NCBI GenBank assembly: GCA_964486625.1
Contig: CAZANW010000032.1
Span: 1 to 22,197, forward strand
Length of the DNA: 22,197 bases
From: JAWCQZ01 sp964486625
GTDB lineage: Archaea; Halobacteriota; Syntropharchaeia; JACQPP01
Direction: 5' to 3'
The position numbers were made by a program, and so were the translations under genes. Positions 1 through 5,960 of the stretch are shown here, one piece after another. How positions within the stretch are numbered: position 1 is the first letter of the stretch; every line of letters starts with the position of its first letter. The notes beneath the pieces are model-generated. The model searched no databases, was not told the origin of the DNA, and saw only the letters and a list, made by a program, of their open reading frames with translations.

Positions 1-6
1 CGTCAT

Positions 7-36
7 GACCCCCCGGCCTTCAGGCCGGGGTAGGTC
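7..36. repeat. GC-rich hairpin, possible IS200/IS605-type right end
   Basis: A perfect 8-bp stem (11-18 pairing with 23-30) encloses a TTCA loop. An outer 4-bp stem (7-10 with 33-36) extends it across a TA bulge. A hairpin of this shape followed by GGGGTAGGTCA resembles, from memory, the right ends of IS200/IS605-family elements that carry tnpB. In that reading the element body would lie to the left, outside the window. No T-run follows on either strand, so an ordinary transcription terminator for the lysine gene is less convincing. No transposase or TnpB coding sequence is visible here, so the assignment is tentative. Confidence 0.4.
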
Positions 37-60
37 AGAATTTCGGGTTTTGGATTTGTC

Positions 61-1278
61 TCAGCGCTGGGTCCGGACCAGGTCGCCCAGGCTCTCCGCC
101 CGCCGGACCTCTTTGGCGCGGCCGCGCTCCACCATCACCTCGGCGCACCGGGGGCGCGAGTTGTATTGCGAGGACATCGAGAAGCCGTAGGCCCCCGCGG
201 TGAAGAGCGCGACGATGTCCCCCCGGCGGGGCTCCGGCAGGGGCCGGTCGCGCGCCAGGACGTCGCCGGTCTCGCAGATGGGGCCCACCACGGTCCAGCG
301 GCCGCGGGGCTTCTCGCCCCACCGGTTCGCCAGCGCGACCTCGTGGTAAGCATCATACATGGCGGGCCGGACGAGGAGGTTGAACCCCGCGTCCGCGCCG
401 ACCCACCGCTCCTTGACCGCCGTGACCCGCGCCAGGAGGAGCCCCGCGTCGGCCACGATGGAGCGCCCCGGCTCCAGGATGAGGCGCGGCGAGATGCCAA
501 TCACGTCGCACCAGTGGTCGAAAATGGGCCAAACCTCCCGGGCGAGGTCCTTGGGCCGCGGGGCCCTCTGCCCGGGCCGGTAGGGGACCCCGAGGCCGCC
601 CCCGAGGTCCACGAAGTCGAAATCGACGAAGGAGTTCACCCGGGCCGCCAGCTCCATCACCCGGTGGGCCGCCTCGGCGAACGGGCGCGTGTCGAGAATC
701 TGCGACCCGATGTGGCAGTGGATGCCCGCGGGGCGGACCCCGAGGCGCCGGCTCGCCTCCTTGTAGGCCTCCGGGACCTGTTTGTGGGGGATGCCGAAAT
801 GGGAGGACTTCAGGCCGGTGGCAATCTTTGGGTGGGTTCGGGGCGAGATGGCGGGGTTCACCCGGAAGGCCACCGGGACCTCCGCCCCGGCGGCGCGCGC
901 CACCCGGTCGAGGGCGTCGAGTTCGGCGAGGGAGTCGCACGATACCGCGACCCCCTTCCGGGCGGCGAGTTCGAGTTCTTCGTCGGTCTTCGAGAAGCCG
1001 TTGAAGAGGAGTTTCCGGGCGGGGATTCCCGCCTTCAGCGCGAGGGCGAGCTCGCCGCCGGAGAAGACGTCGGCCCCCGCGCCCTCCCGGGCGAGGAGGC
1101 GCAGAATCGCCAGGTTGGTGTTGGCCTTGGCGGCGTAGTAGAGGTCGGCCTTCGGAAAGGCGCGGCGGTAGGCGCGGAAGTTGGCGCGGATGCGGCCGGC
1201 ATCGTAGACATAGAGCGGGGACCCGAACCGCTCGACGAGGTCCGCGGTGTCGGCGCCGCCAAACCGGAGGTGGGCCAT
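61..1278 (-). CDS. lysA: diaminopimelate decarboxylase
   Basis: This is a PLP-dependent fold-III decarboxylase that converts meso-diaminopimelate to lysine, the last step of the DAP lysine pathway. The 405-residue length is normal for LysA. The N-terminal alanine-racemase-like barrel holds the PLP lysine in YAAKAN (K51), the HCHIGSQ motif (about 187-193), the glycine-rich phosphate loop DLGGGLG (224-230) and LEPGRS (268-273). The C-terminal beta domain holds the catalytic CETGD motif (C335) and the AGAYG motif with its tyrosine near 364. All key residues are present, so it should be active. The ATG at 1278 lies about 25 nt from a TATA-like box shared with the divergent gene, which fits a leaderless start. 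No other lysine gene is in the window. Arginine or ornithine decarboxylation is a less likely alternative. Confidence 0.95.
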   Translation of the reverse strand: MAHLRFGGADTADLVERFGSPLYVYDAGRIRANFRAYRRAFPKADLYYAAKANTNLAILRLLAREGAGADVFSGGELALALKAGIPARKLLFNGFSKTDEELELAARKGVAVSCDSLAELDALDRVARAAGAEVPVAFRVNPAISPRTHPKIATGLKSSHFGIPHKQVPEAYKEASRRLGVRPAGIHCHIGSQILDTRPFAEAAHRVMELAARVNSFVDFDFVDLGGGLGVPYRPGQRAPRPKDLAREVWPIFDHWCDVIGISPRLILEPGRSIVADAGLLLARVTAVKERWVGADAGFNLLVRPAMYDAYHEVALANRWGEKPRGRWTVVGPICETGDVLARDRPLPEPRRGDIVALFTAGAYGFSMSSQYNSRPRCAEVMVERGRAKEVRRAESLGDLVRTQR

Positions 1279-1297
1279 CGCAGAAGATGGCGAGATA

Positions 1298-1307
1298 GGT
1301 TAAACCC
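1298..1307. promoter_or_regulatory. shared divergent TATA-like box (lysA / isomerase-like gene)
   Basis: The AT-rich, nearly symmetrical sequence GGTTAAACCC is the only such element in the 47-bp gap between the two divergent genes. Its centre is about 25 nt from the lysA ATG and about 23 nt from the ATG at 1326. These are the distances expected for an archaeal TATA box serving leaderless transcripts in both directions. Confidence 0.5.
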
Positions 1308-1325
1308 TACTCTTCATCTCACGAG

Positions 1326-2099
1326 ATGGAACCGCCGCGGTTGGGCGCCAGCACCCTCTCTTTCCCAGGCGAGGCGCCGGTGGCGGGACGGCTCGCCGCC
1401 CTCGCCCCGCTGCGCCTCGCCCACGTCGAGGTCAACCTGAACGCCGACCCCGTGCCGTGGACGCGGGCGGCCCACCGGGCCCTGCGGGAGGCGGCGGAGG
1501 GCGCGGGCCTCTCCCTCGGGCTCCACGCGCCCCACCTCCACCTCGACCCGGGCCACCCCGACCCCCGGGTGGCGGAGCCGTCCCTCGGGCTCCTGCAGGC
1601 GTGGGCGAAGGCGGCCGGCCCCCTGAAGGCCGCCTGCCTCATCGTCCACCCGTCGCCCGAAGGGGAGTTGGAGGACTCCTTGGAGCCCCTGAAGCAACTC
1701 TCGAAGAGTGCTGGCAAACTCCTCCTCGTCGAGAACCCCGACCGGGGCCCGGGGGCCGGCGAGAAGGACCTGGAGCGGCTCCTCGACGACGGGGGCGCGG
1801 GCCTCGCTCTCGACATCGGCCACTACTACATCGCCCGGTCCCACGGCGGGACGAAGGCCACCCTCCGGGACCTCCTCCGGACCTTCGGGGACAAGGTGGC
1901 CCTCGCCCATTTGCACGACAACCGCGGAAGGGAGGACCTCCACCTCGTTCCCGGGAAGGGGGAGATTCCCTGGGACAAGGTCCTGCCCGCCCTGCGGGAA
2001 GCGAAGGTGGGGCTCTGGGTCGTCGAGAGCCGGGGCGGGCTGGAGGAGTCGGTCACGTTTTTGCGGGAGGCGTTGAAGAAATCGGAGGAGCCCGAATGA
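1326..2099 (+). CDS. sugar phosphate isomerase/epimerase-like TIM-barrel protein
   Basis: This 257-residue protein belongs to the xylose isomerase-like / AP endonuclease IV-like TIM-barrel superfamily (COG1082 type). Metal-site motifs appear in the expected order: LHAPHLHLD, IVHP, LVENPD, LDIGHYY, LAHLHDN, HLVPGKGEIPW, and a closing VVES. Such proteins bind divalent metals through His, Asp and Glu and act on sugars, sugar phosphates or, in the endonuclease IV branch, abasic DNA. At 257 residues it is somewhat shorter than typical endonuclease IV, so a sugar isomerase or epimerase is preferred; the substrate cannot be read from the sequence. The ATG at 1326 fits the shared TATA-like box. Its stop codon overlaps the start of the next gene (ATGA), so the two are probably translationally coupled. 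Confidence 0.75.
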   Translation: MEPPRLGASTLSFPGEAPVAGRLAALAPLRLAHVEVNLNADPVPWTRAAHRALREAAEGAGLSLGLHAPHLHLDPGHPDPRVAEPSLGLLQAWAKAAGPLKAACLIVHPSPEGELEDSLEPLKQLSKSAGKLLLVENPDRGPGAGEKDLERLLDDGGAGLALDIGHYYIARSHGGTKATLRDLLRTFGDKVALAHLHDNRGREDLHLVPGKGEIPWDKVLPALREAKVGLWVVESRGGLEESVTFLREALKKSEEPE

Positions 2100-2479
2100 A
2101 GAGAGAGACCTCGGAGTTGGGCCGGAGCCTGTCCGAACTCTTTGAGGAGATGGCCGGGGAGGTGGACGCTGTGGTAGTGGAGGGGCCCCGCGACCGGGCC
2201 GCCCTCCGGGCCCTTGGGTATGCGGGCCCCGTCCTCCTCGCCTCCGGGAGCCGCATGGGCCGCGCCGACTTCGTGGACGCCGTCGCCGGGCGCTGCCGGA
2301 CCGTCGTCCTCCTGACCGACTTCGACCGCGAAGGGCGGGCGCTGGCGGCGCGGCTGAGGGGGCGGCTGGAAAAGTCGGGGGTGAGGGTGGCCCCCGAGTG
2401 GAGGAACCGGCTGCGGGAGTCGCTGGACGGGACCGGATGCCGGACGGTGGAAGGGCTCAAGAGGCTCGCGGAAGAGTAG
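2096..2479 (+). CDS. Toprim domain protein (UPF0292 / COG1658-like)
   Basis: This is a compact 127-residue Toprim protein. After a short N-terminal helix come the strand VDAVVVEGPRD with the conserved Toprim glutamate (E29), then LLTDFDREGR with the DxD pair (D75, D77), which together would bind Mg2+. It resembles the small archaeal Toprim proteins related to RNase M5 and DnaG-type primases (UPF0292), whose role is not established to my knowledge. The start overlaps the upstream stop as ATGA, and GGAGGA precedes it with good SD spacing, so the start is well supported and translation is probably coupled to the isomerase-like gene. The conserved acidic residues suggest a nucleic-acid phosphotransfer or cleavage role, which is an inference. 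Confidence 0.8.
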   Translation: MKRETSELGRSLSELFEEMAGEVDAVVVEGPRDRAALRALGYAGPVLLASGSRMGRADFVDAVAGRCRTVVLLTDFDREGRALAARLRGRLEKSGVRVAPEWRNRLRESLDGTGCRTVEGLKRLAEE

Positions 2480-2494
2480 GGCCGCCCCCCGCGC

Positions 2495-3358
2495 TCAGGG
2501 CCATGCAATGACCTCGACGTTTGGGAAGTGAAGTTTCATCCCGCCGGACCACTCGGACACATAGTCGTCCGTGGCGACGATGGTGAACAGCACGACGACC
2601 AGTTTTTGGTAGTGGTGCGAGTACCGGAGGCACTTATCCGCGACGGTCCTGAGCGCGTTGCTATCCGTGGGGCCTTTGACTTCGATGGCCACGTCGCTCA
2701 TGGTGATATCCGGCCGTGAGGAACCAATCTGCTCTTCGATGGCCACGGGCCGATTTGGAAACTTGTGCTTGAGGAAGCCCACAAGTTCCGCCCGATACTC
2801 GGCCTCCTGCCGGTATCTGCGGGCCGGTTTGAATTGTCTGATCGCGGCAATGATTTTGCCTGCCTGGGCCGCGCCACCGGGTTCCGGGGTGCCCGACCCT
2901 TCGACCACCTCTCTTGGGACGCCTCCCGCATCGCCTTTGCTGGTCCCTCCCGCCTGTGCGGCATCCGCCGGGACCTCCGGTTCAAAGTTCACCGCCTCCT
3001 CGACCTTCCCGCTCAGGAGGGCTCCGGCCGCCGCGAAAGTCAGAGGAACCGCCACGAACCACGCCACCGCGAGCGCATACCAGAAGTAGAGCCAGTAGGC
3101 GTCAATTACAAAGTACTTGGCCACGGCCGCCGGAATCAGGAGCAGGACGAGGCCGAAAAAGAGCCCCGCCAGGCAGCACGTCGTGGAACTGGAGAAGTCG
3201 AAGGGCCAATGGTCAAAATACCGGGGCAGCTGGCGGAGGTAACCCTTCAGTTGCTCGTTCTCGGCGCGGAGGTGGCGCGCCTCCCCCTTGATTTCGAGGA
3301 GGTCGTGGAGAGTGGCCGCGTCGGAGATGCTGAGGTCGTCGTCCTCGTCAAAGCGCAT
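2495..3358 (-). CDS. membrane-anchored PD-(D/E)XK nuclease-like protein
   Basis: This 287-residue protein has three parts. Residues 1-50 are acidic and helical, with a short coiled-coil-like stretch (20-42). Residues about 60-115 form two strongly hydrophobic membrane segments. After a Gly/Pro/Ala-rich linker (130-168) the C-terminus has the restriction-endonuclease-like pattern: a helix with E187/E191, then SSRPDI (D217), then AIEVKG (E226, K228). This is the PD-(D/E)XK catalytic signature, so cleavage of DNA or RNA at the membrane is predicted. It is the last gene of a three-gene operon. The upstream gene's TAG stop forms part of its SD (TAGGAG, six bases before the ATG), indicating coupled translation. 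I do not recognise the complete architecture. The target is unknown and the fold call rests on motifs only. Base composition is clearly less GC-rich than that of the flanking genes. Confidence 0.65.
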   Translation of the reverse strand: MRFDEDDDLSISDAATLHDLLEIKGEARHLRAENEQLKGYLRQLPRYFDHWPFDFSSSTTCCLAGLFFGLVLLLIPAAVAKYFVIDAYWLYFWYALAVAWFVAVPLTFAAAGALLSGKVEEAVNFEPEVPADAAQAGGTSKGDAGGVPREVVEGSGTPEPGGAAQAGKIIAAIRQFKPARRYRQEAEYRAELVGFLKHKFPNRPVAIEEQIGSSRPDITMSDVAIEVKGPTDSNALRTVADKCLRYSHHYQKLVVVLFTIVATDDYVSEWSGGMKLHFPNVEVIAWP

Positions 3359-3367
3359 TTGGGGCTC

Positions 3368-4258
3368 CTATCTGAAGCGGTGCGGTTCTCGACGCACCGC
3401 ACTTTTCAAATCTTCAAGATGGATTACGCCGTCCGCTGATGAGGCGAGTTCATGGGACAGTTGGTTCTTGCCGGATACCACAACGACTTTTTTGTCAAGG
3501 CTCTTGAGGCGGACGACCAACGGGGCGAGATCGCTGTCACCCGTTACCAAGTAGAACGTATCGGAATATGGAGCCTCGTCCAACGCGCACAAGGTCATCT
3601 CCACGTCGAAATTGCATTTCGGCTTGGCTTTCCCATTGCCATTTGCAATGAACTTGACAGGCTTTGTGTGGGGTGAGTATCCCAACTCGGGCAGTTTTTG
3701 TAGGAAGGGAAACTTCCAATCCAAGCCACCCAAGAAGCCATCGAAATAGTGCGCTGAGATGTTTGGACGCCCCTCGTTGGCGGAGACCCAATCTCGGAAC
3801 CTACCCCAGTCAACCCACCAGCCAAGATTCTGTTGGGCATGGTAGATGTTGGACCCGTCCACGAGAACGCACACCCGGTTAGGCCCATCCACAGAGGAAC
3901 CAACGGTTTCGTGCTGTTTTTTGTCCGGCGCAACCGGCCGCACTACTGTCGTGGCGTCGAACTCCCCATCCGTAGCATTCCCGAAAACCAACACCAGTCG
4001 CCCCTCCTTCCGTTTGACGTTGATGTGGATTTTCCCGGAACGGTCCCGGCTCGCCGAGCGGAGTTTGCCGCGCCATTCGTTCAGGTCCAAGTCAATAGCG
4101 CCTTCTCCATCCGAGTAGAAGTCGTCAAGGCGCAGAGTCAACTTCTGGTTCGATTCGACCTGATGGGGCGCGACGGAATACCACCACCAGACTCCGCCGC
4201 TCGGATTTGTATGACGCTTCGAGCGGAGAAACCAAGGCTTTGTGGTGCTGTGGGTCAT
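3368..4258 (-). CDS. NYN (LabA/DUF88-type) nuclease-domain protein
   Basis: This 296-residue protein has an uncharacterised N-terminal domain and a C-terminal NYN domain of the PIN-like nuclease superfamily. The NYN part starts at about 127 with VCVLVDGSNIYH (D134, N137), continues through KCNFDVEMT (D218), and ends with LVTGDSDLAPLV (D241, D243) and SSADGVIHLE. These acidic residues form the metal-ion site expected of an RNA-cleaving NYN enzyme. The N-terminal 110 residues hold a Trp-rich patch (GGVWWWYSV) and a charged beta-rich stretch that could bind a ligand or nucleic acid; I do not recognise a family. The ATG at 4258 shares one base with the preceding stop (TGATG), so translation is probably coupled; a TTG codon lies immediately before it. 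Substrate and trigger are unknown. Confidence 0.75.
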   Translation of the reverse strand: MTHSTTKPWFLRSKRHTNPSGGVWWWYSVAPHQVESNQKLTLRLDDFYSDGEGAIDLDLNEWRGKLRSASRDRSGKIHINVKRKEGRLVLVFGNATDGEFDATTVVRPVAPDKKQHETVGSSVDGPNRVCVLVDGSNIYHAQQNLGWWVDWGRFRDWVSANEGRPNISAHYFDGFLGGLDWKFPFLQKLPELGYSPHTKPVKFIANGNGKAKPKCNFDVEMTLCALDEAPYSDTFYLVTGDSDLAPLVVRLKSLDKKVVVVSGKNQLSHELASSADGVIHLEDLKSAVRREPHRFR

Positions 4259-5238
4259 CAAGGCCCCTTCCCCTCTCTTAACTTTGCGGGATCGAGGACT
4301 GCATCACCCTGAATGAACGAGAAACAATACGGATGGTAGAGTTTGCCATCTGCTCTGACGACCATCGAGGACATCCCCTCGCCGTGGAATGACATAGAGG
4401 GGATGGCATCACGGGCAGCCCAAACCGATGTGACATACGAGTATGCTTCGCCGATAGGCAGGGCCAGGCGATAAAACGCAAGGCGGGCATTGCGGACCCG
4501 CTCCGCATCTTTTGGAGATCTTTTCCCATGGCTCCTGGCGGGCATCTCCTCATCTTGCTTGGACCCGCCCCACCCCGTTTCCAGCTCCTCATCCACCACC
4601 TCATCCGAGGCCACCAAGTGAAGGTAGGCCTCCAGCGTGAGAGGGAGGCCGCAAAGAGCGCACCATTCCGCATCTCCCGGCGGATCGGGAATGAAGGAGT
4701 CCAGATCCGTAGCGAGACACCGGGGATGGACCAAAATCCCACCCATCCATACGTTTCCGTGGGCAAGCAATCCTTGGCCAAGTTCCTCCTTACAGAGCAT
4801 ACATAGACCAGCAACCACGAAACCGGCGTGAAGCAACTCATACCGCTGCTTCTCGGATTTCTGGATAAGGTTCCGTTCCGTCAATTGGACGAGAATTGAT
4901 TCGGGAGTTCCTTCGGGCGGCGTTCTTGCTTTAGCAATATTCCGTAGAATCGCAGGTGCGTCTTCCAGGGAAAACTCCTTCCACTTGTAAAGCCCGCGCT
5001 TCTCATCTCTTTCGGCACAGCCCGCGTCGACAAGGTTTTGCAAGTGTGTGACTGCTGCAGTCTTTCCGACGTCAAACAATTTGGCAATCTCCGAAGGCCC
5101 GTATCCTTCGGGTCTCTCGCTCTTCTTCCGTCGAAGGAATTCTCTGATACGGTCTCGCGTCTGATGCTTGAGGCCTCCCTTCTTTCGTCCTCCTTGTCCT
5201 TGCTTTAGGACAGACAGGCTACGCCCTTTCCTGATCAT
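4258..5238 (-). CDS. winged-helix protein with two Cys/His zinc-site motifs, probable operon regulator
   Basis: This is the first gene of the three-gene operon (326 residues from the ATG at 5238). Residues about 28-86 read as a winged helix: a basic helix, then GYGPSEIAKLFDVGKTAAVTHLQNLV in two helices, then a Tyr/Trp-containing wing. The rest carries two similar pairs of metal ligands: CMLC (C146, C149) with VHPRC (H171, C174), and CALC (C193, C196) with YHPYC (H302, C305). The repeated CxLC and HPxC spacing suggests duplicated treble-clef or LIM-like zinc sites, the second with an insertion of about 100 residues. It probably binds the palindrome upstream of its own gene and senses a signal through the C-terminal part; both are inferences. 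A GTG at 5259 is an alternative start. The ATG is preferred because TTTTTAAC lies about 29 nt upstream. Confidence 0.65.
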   Translation of the reverse strand: MIRKGRSLSVLKQGQGGRKKGGLKHQTRDRIREFLRRKKSERPEGYGPSEIAKLFDVGKTAAVTHLQNLVDAGCAERDEKRGLYKWKEFSLEDAPAILRNIAKARTPPEGTPESILVQLTERNLIQKSEKQRYELLHAGFVVAGLCMLCKEELGQGLLAHGNVWMGGILVHPRCLATDLDSFIPDPPGDAEWCALCGLPLTLEAYLHLVASDEVVDEELETGWGGSKQDEEMPARSHGKRSPKDAERVRNARLAFYRLALPIGEAYSYVTSVWAARDAIPSMSFHGEGMSSMVVRADGKLYHPYCFSFIQGDAVLDPAKLREGKGP

Positions 5239-5260
5239 TCTCTCTAAGACCTGGACCACT

Positions 5261-5270
5261 TCAGTTAAAA
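5261..5270 (-). promoter_or_regulatory. TATA-like box of the nuclease operon
   Basis: On the minus strand this reads TTTTAACTGA, preceded by further Ts. Its centre lies about 29 nt from the ATG at 5238, matching the spacing of other leaderless starts in this window. If the GTG at 5259 were used instead, the TATA element would have to lie within the adjacent palindrome. Confidence 0.4.
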
Positions 5271-5277
5271 AGCCACC

Positions 5278-5319
5278 GTTCTATTAACTTAATAGAACAA
5301 CTATGTGTTTAAATAGAAC
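5278..5319. promoter_or_regulatory. operator-like palindrome plus third half-site
   Basis: A perfect inverted repeat has 10-bp arms, GTTCTATTAA (5278-5287) and TTAATAGAAC (5289-5298), around a single central C. The half-site AATAGAAC is repeated at 5312-5319, exactly 21 bp after its copy at 5291-5298, which is two helical turns. The element sits between the nuclease operon and the divergent DNA glycosylase gene, just upstream of a winged-helix gene. A binding site for that protein, for autoregulation, is the natural reading. Binding itself is an inference. Confidence 0.6.
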
Positions 5320-5356
5320 ATAATGTGACGCTCACCATAAAATCAGTAGCGGTAGG

Positions 5357-5366
5357 CTTAATTTTC
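5357..5366 (+). promoter_or_regulatory. TATA-like box of the DNA glycosylase gene
   Basis: GCTTAATTTT is centred about 25 nt before the ATG at 5386, consistent with a leaderless transcript. Confidence 0.4.
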
Positions 5367-5385
5367 TGCCCCCGTCGCCTCTTCT

Positions 5386-5958
5386 ATGCCTCCTGCGCCC
5401 CTCCCCCGCTCCTTCTTCGCGCGCGACCCGGCGCCAGTGGCCCGGGAACTCCTGGGCCACCTCCTCGTCCACCGCTCCCCCGAGGGCGTCGCGGCCGGAG
5501 CGATAGTCGAGACCGAGGCCTACTACGGGACGGGGGACCCGGCGTCCCGAGCCCGGCGGAGGACCCCGCTGAGCGAGCCGATGTGGGGCCCGCCGGGCCG
5601 CGCCTTCATCTATATGGTCCACAACCAGTGGCTCTTCAACGTGGTCACCGGCTGGCCCCGGGGGCCGTCGGCGGTCCTCGTCCGGGCGGTGGAGCCGCGG
5701 GTCGGCGTCGAGTTGATGGCGAAACGGCGGGGGGTTGATGGCCGGGATTTGGCGCGCGGCCCGGGCCGGATGACCCGCGCCCTCTCCATCACCCGGGCCC
5801 ACCACGGGCTCGACGTGACCGACCCCCGGAGCCCGGTGGTGGTGGCGCGCGGGGAGCCGATGGGGCCGGTGGCGAGGTCGCACCGCATCGGGGTGAGCCG
5901 CGATTTGAAGCGGAAGTTGAGGTTCTACGTGGAGGGGAACCGGTTCGTCTCCGGGTGA
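5386..5958 (+). CDS. mpg: alkyladenine (3-methyladenine) DNA glycosylase, AAG/MPG family
   Basis: This monofunctional base-excision repair enzyme removes alkylated or deaminated purines from DNA. The 190-residue length fits prokaryotic members. The AAG motif IVETEAYYG is at 40-48, with E44 matching the catalytic glutamate and Y46 the stacking tyrosine of human AAG. It is followed by GPPGRAFIYMVH (68-79), VLVRAVEP (97-104) and ARGPGRMTRAL (123-132), and the C-terminus KLRFYVEGNRFVSG is also typical of the family. The stretch after YMVH reads NQWLFNV, so a Trp probably replaces the human DNA-intercalating Tyr. It is the first GC-rich gene after the low-GC cassette and ends two bases from the convergent hemQ-like gene. 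Leaderless initiation is likely. Confidence 0.9.
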   Translation: MPPAPLPRSFFARDPAPVARELLGHLLVHRSPEGVAAGAIVETEAYYGTGDPASRARRRTPLSEPMWGPPGRAFIYMVHNQWLFNVVTGWPRGPSAVLVRAVEPRVGVELMAKRRGVDGRDLARGPGRMTRALSITRAHHGLDVTDPRSPVVVARGEPMGPVARSHRIGVSRDLKRKLRFYVEGNRFVSG

Positions 5959-5960
5959 GT

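Noticed and set aside
2096..2479. DnaG primase or reverse gyrase fragment
   Set aside because: Only a lone Toprim domain is present, with a complete start, SD and stop; it is a small stand-alone protein, not a truncated primase or topoisomerase.
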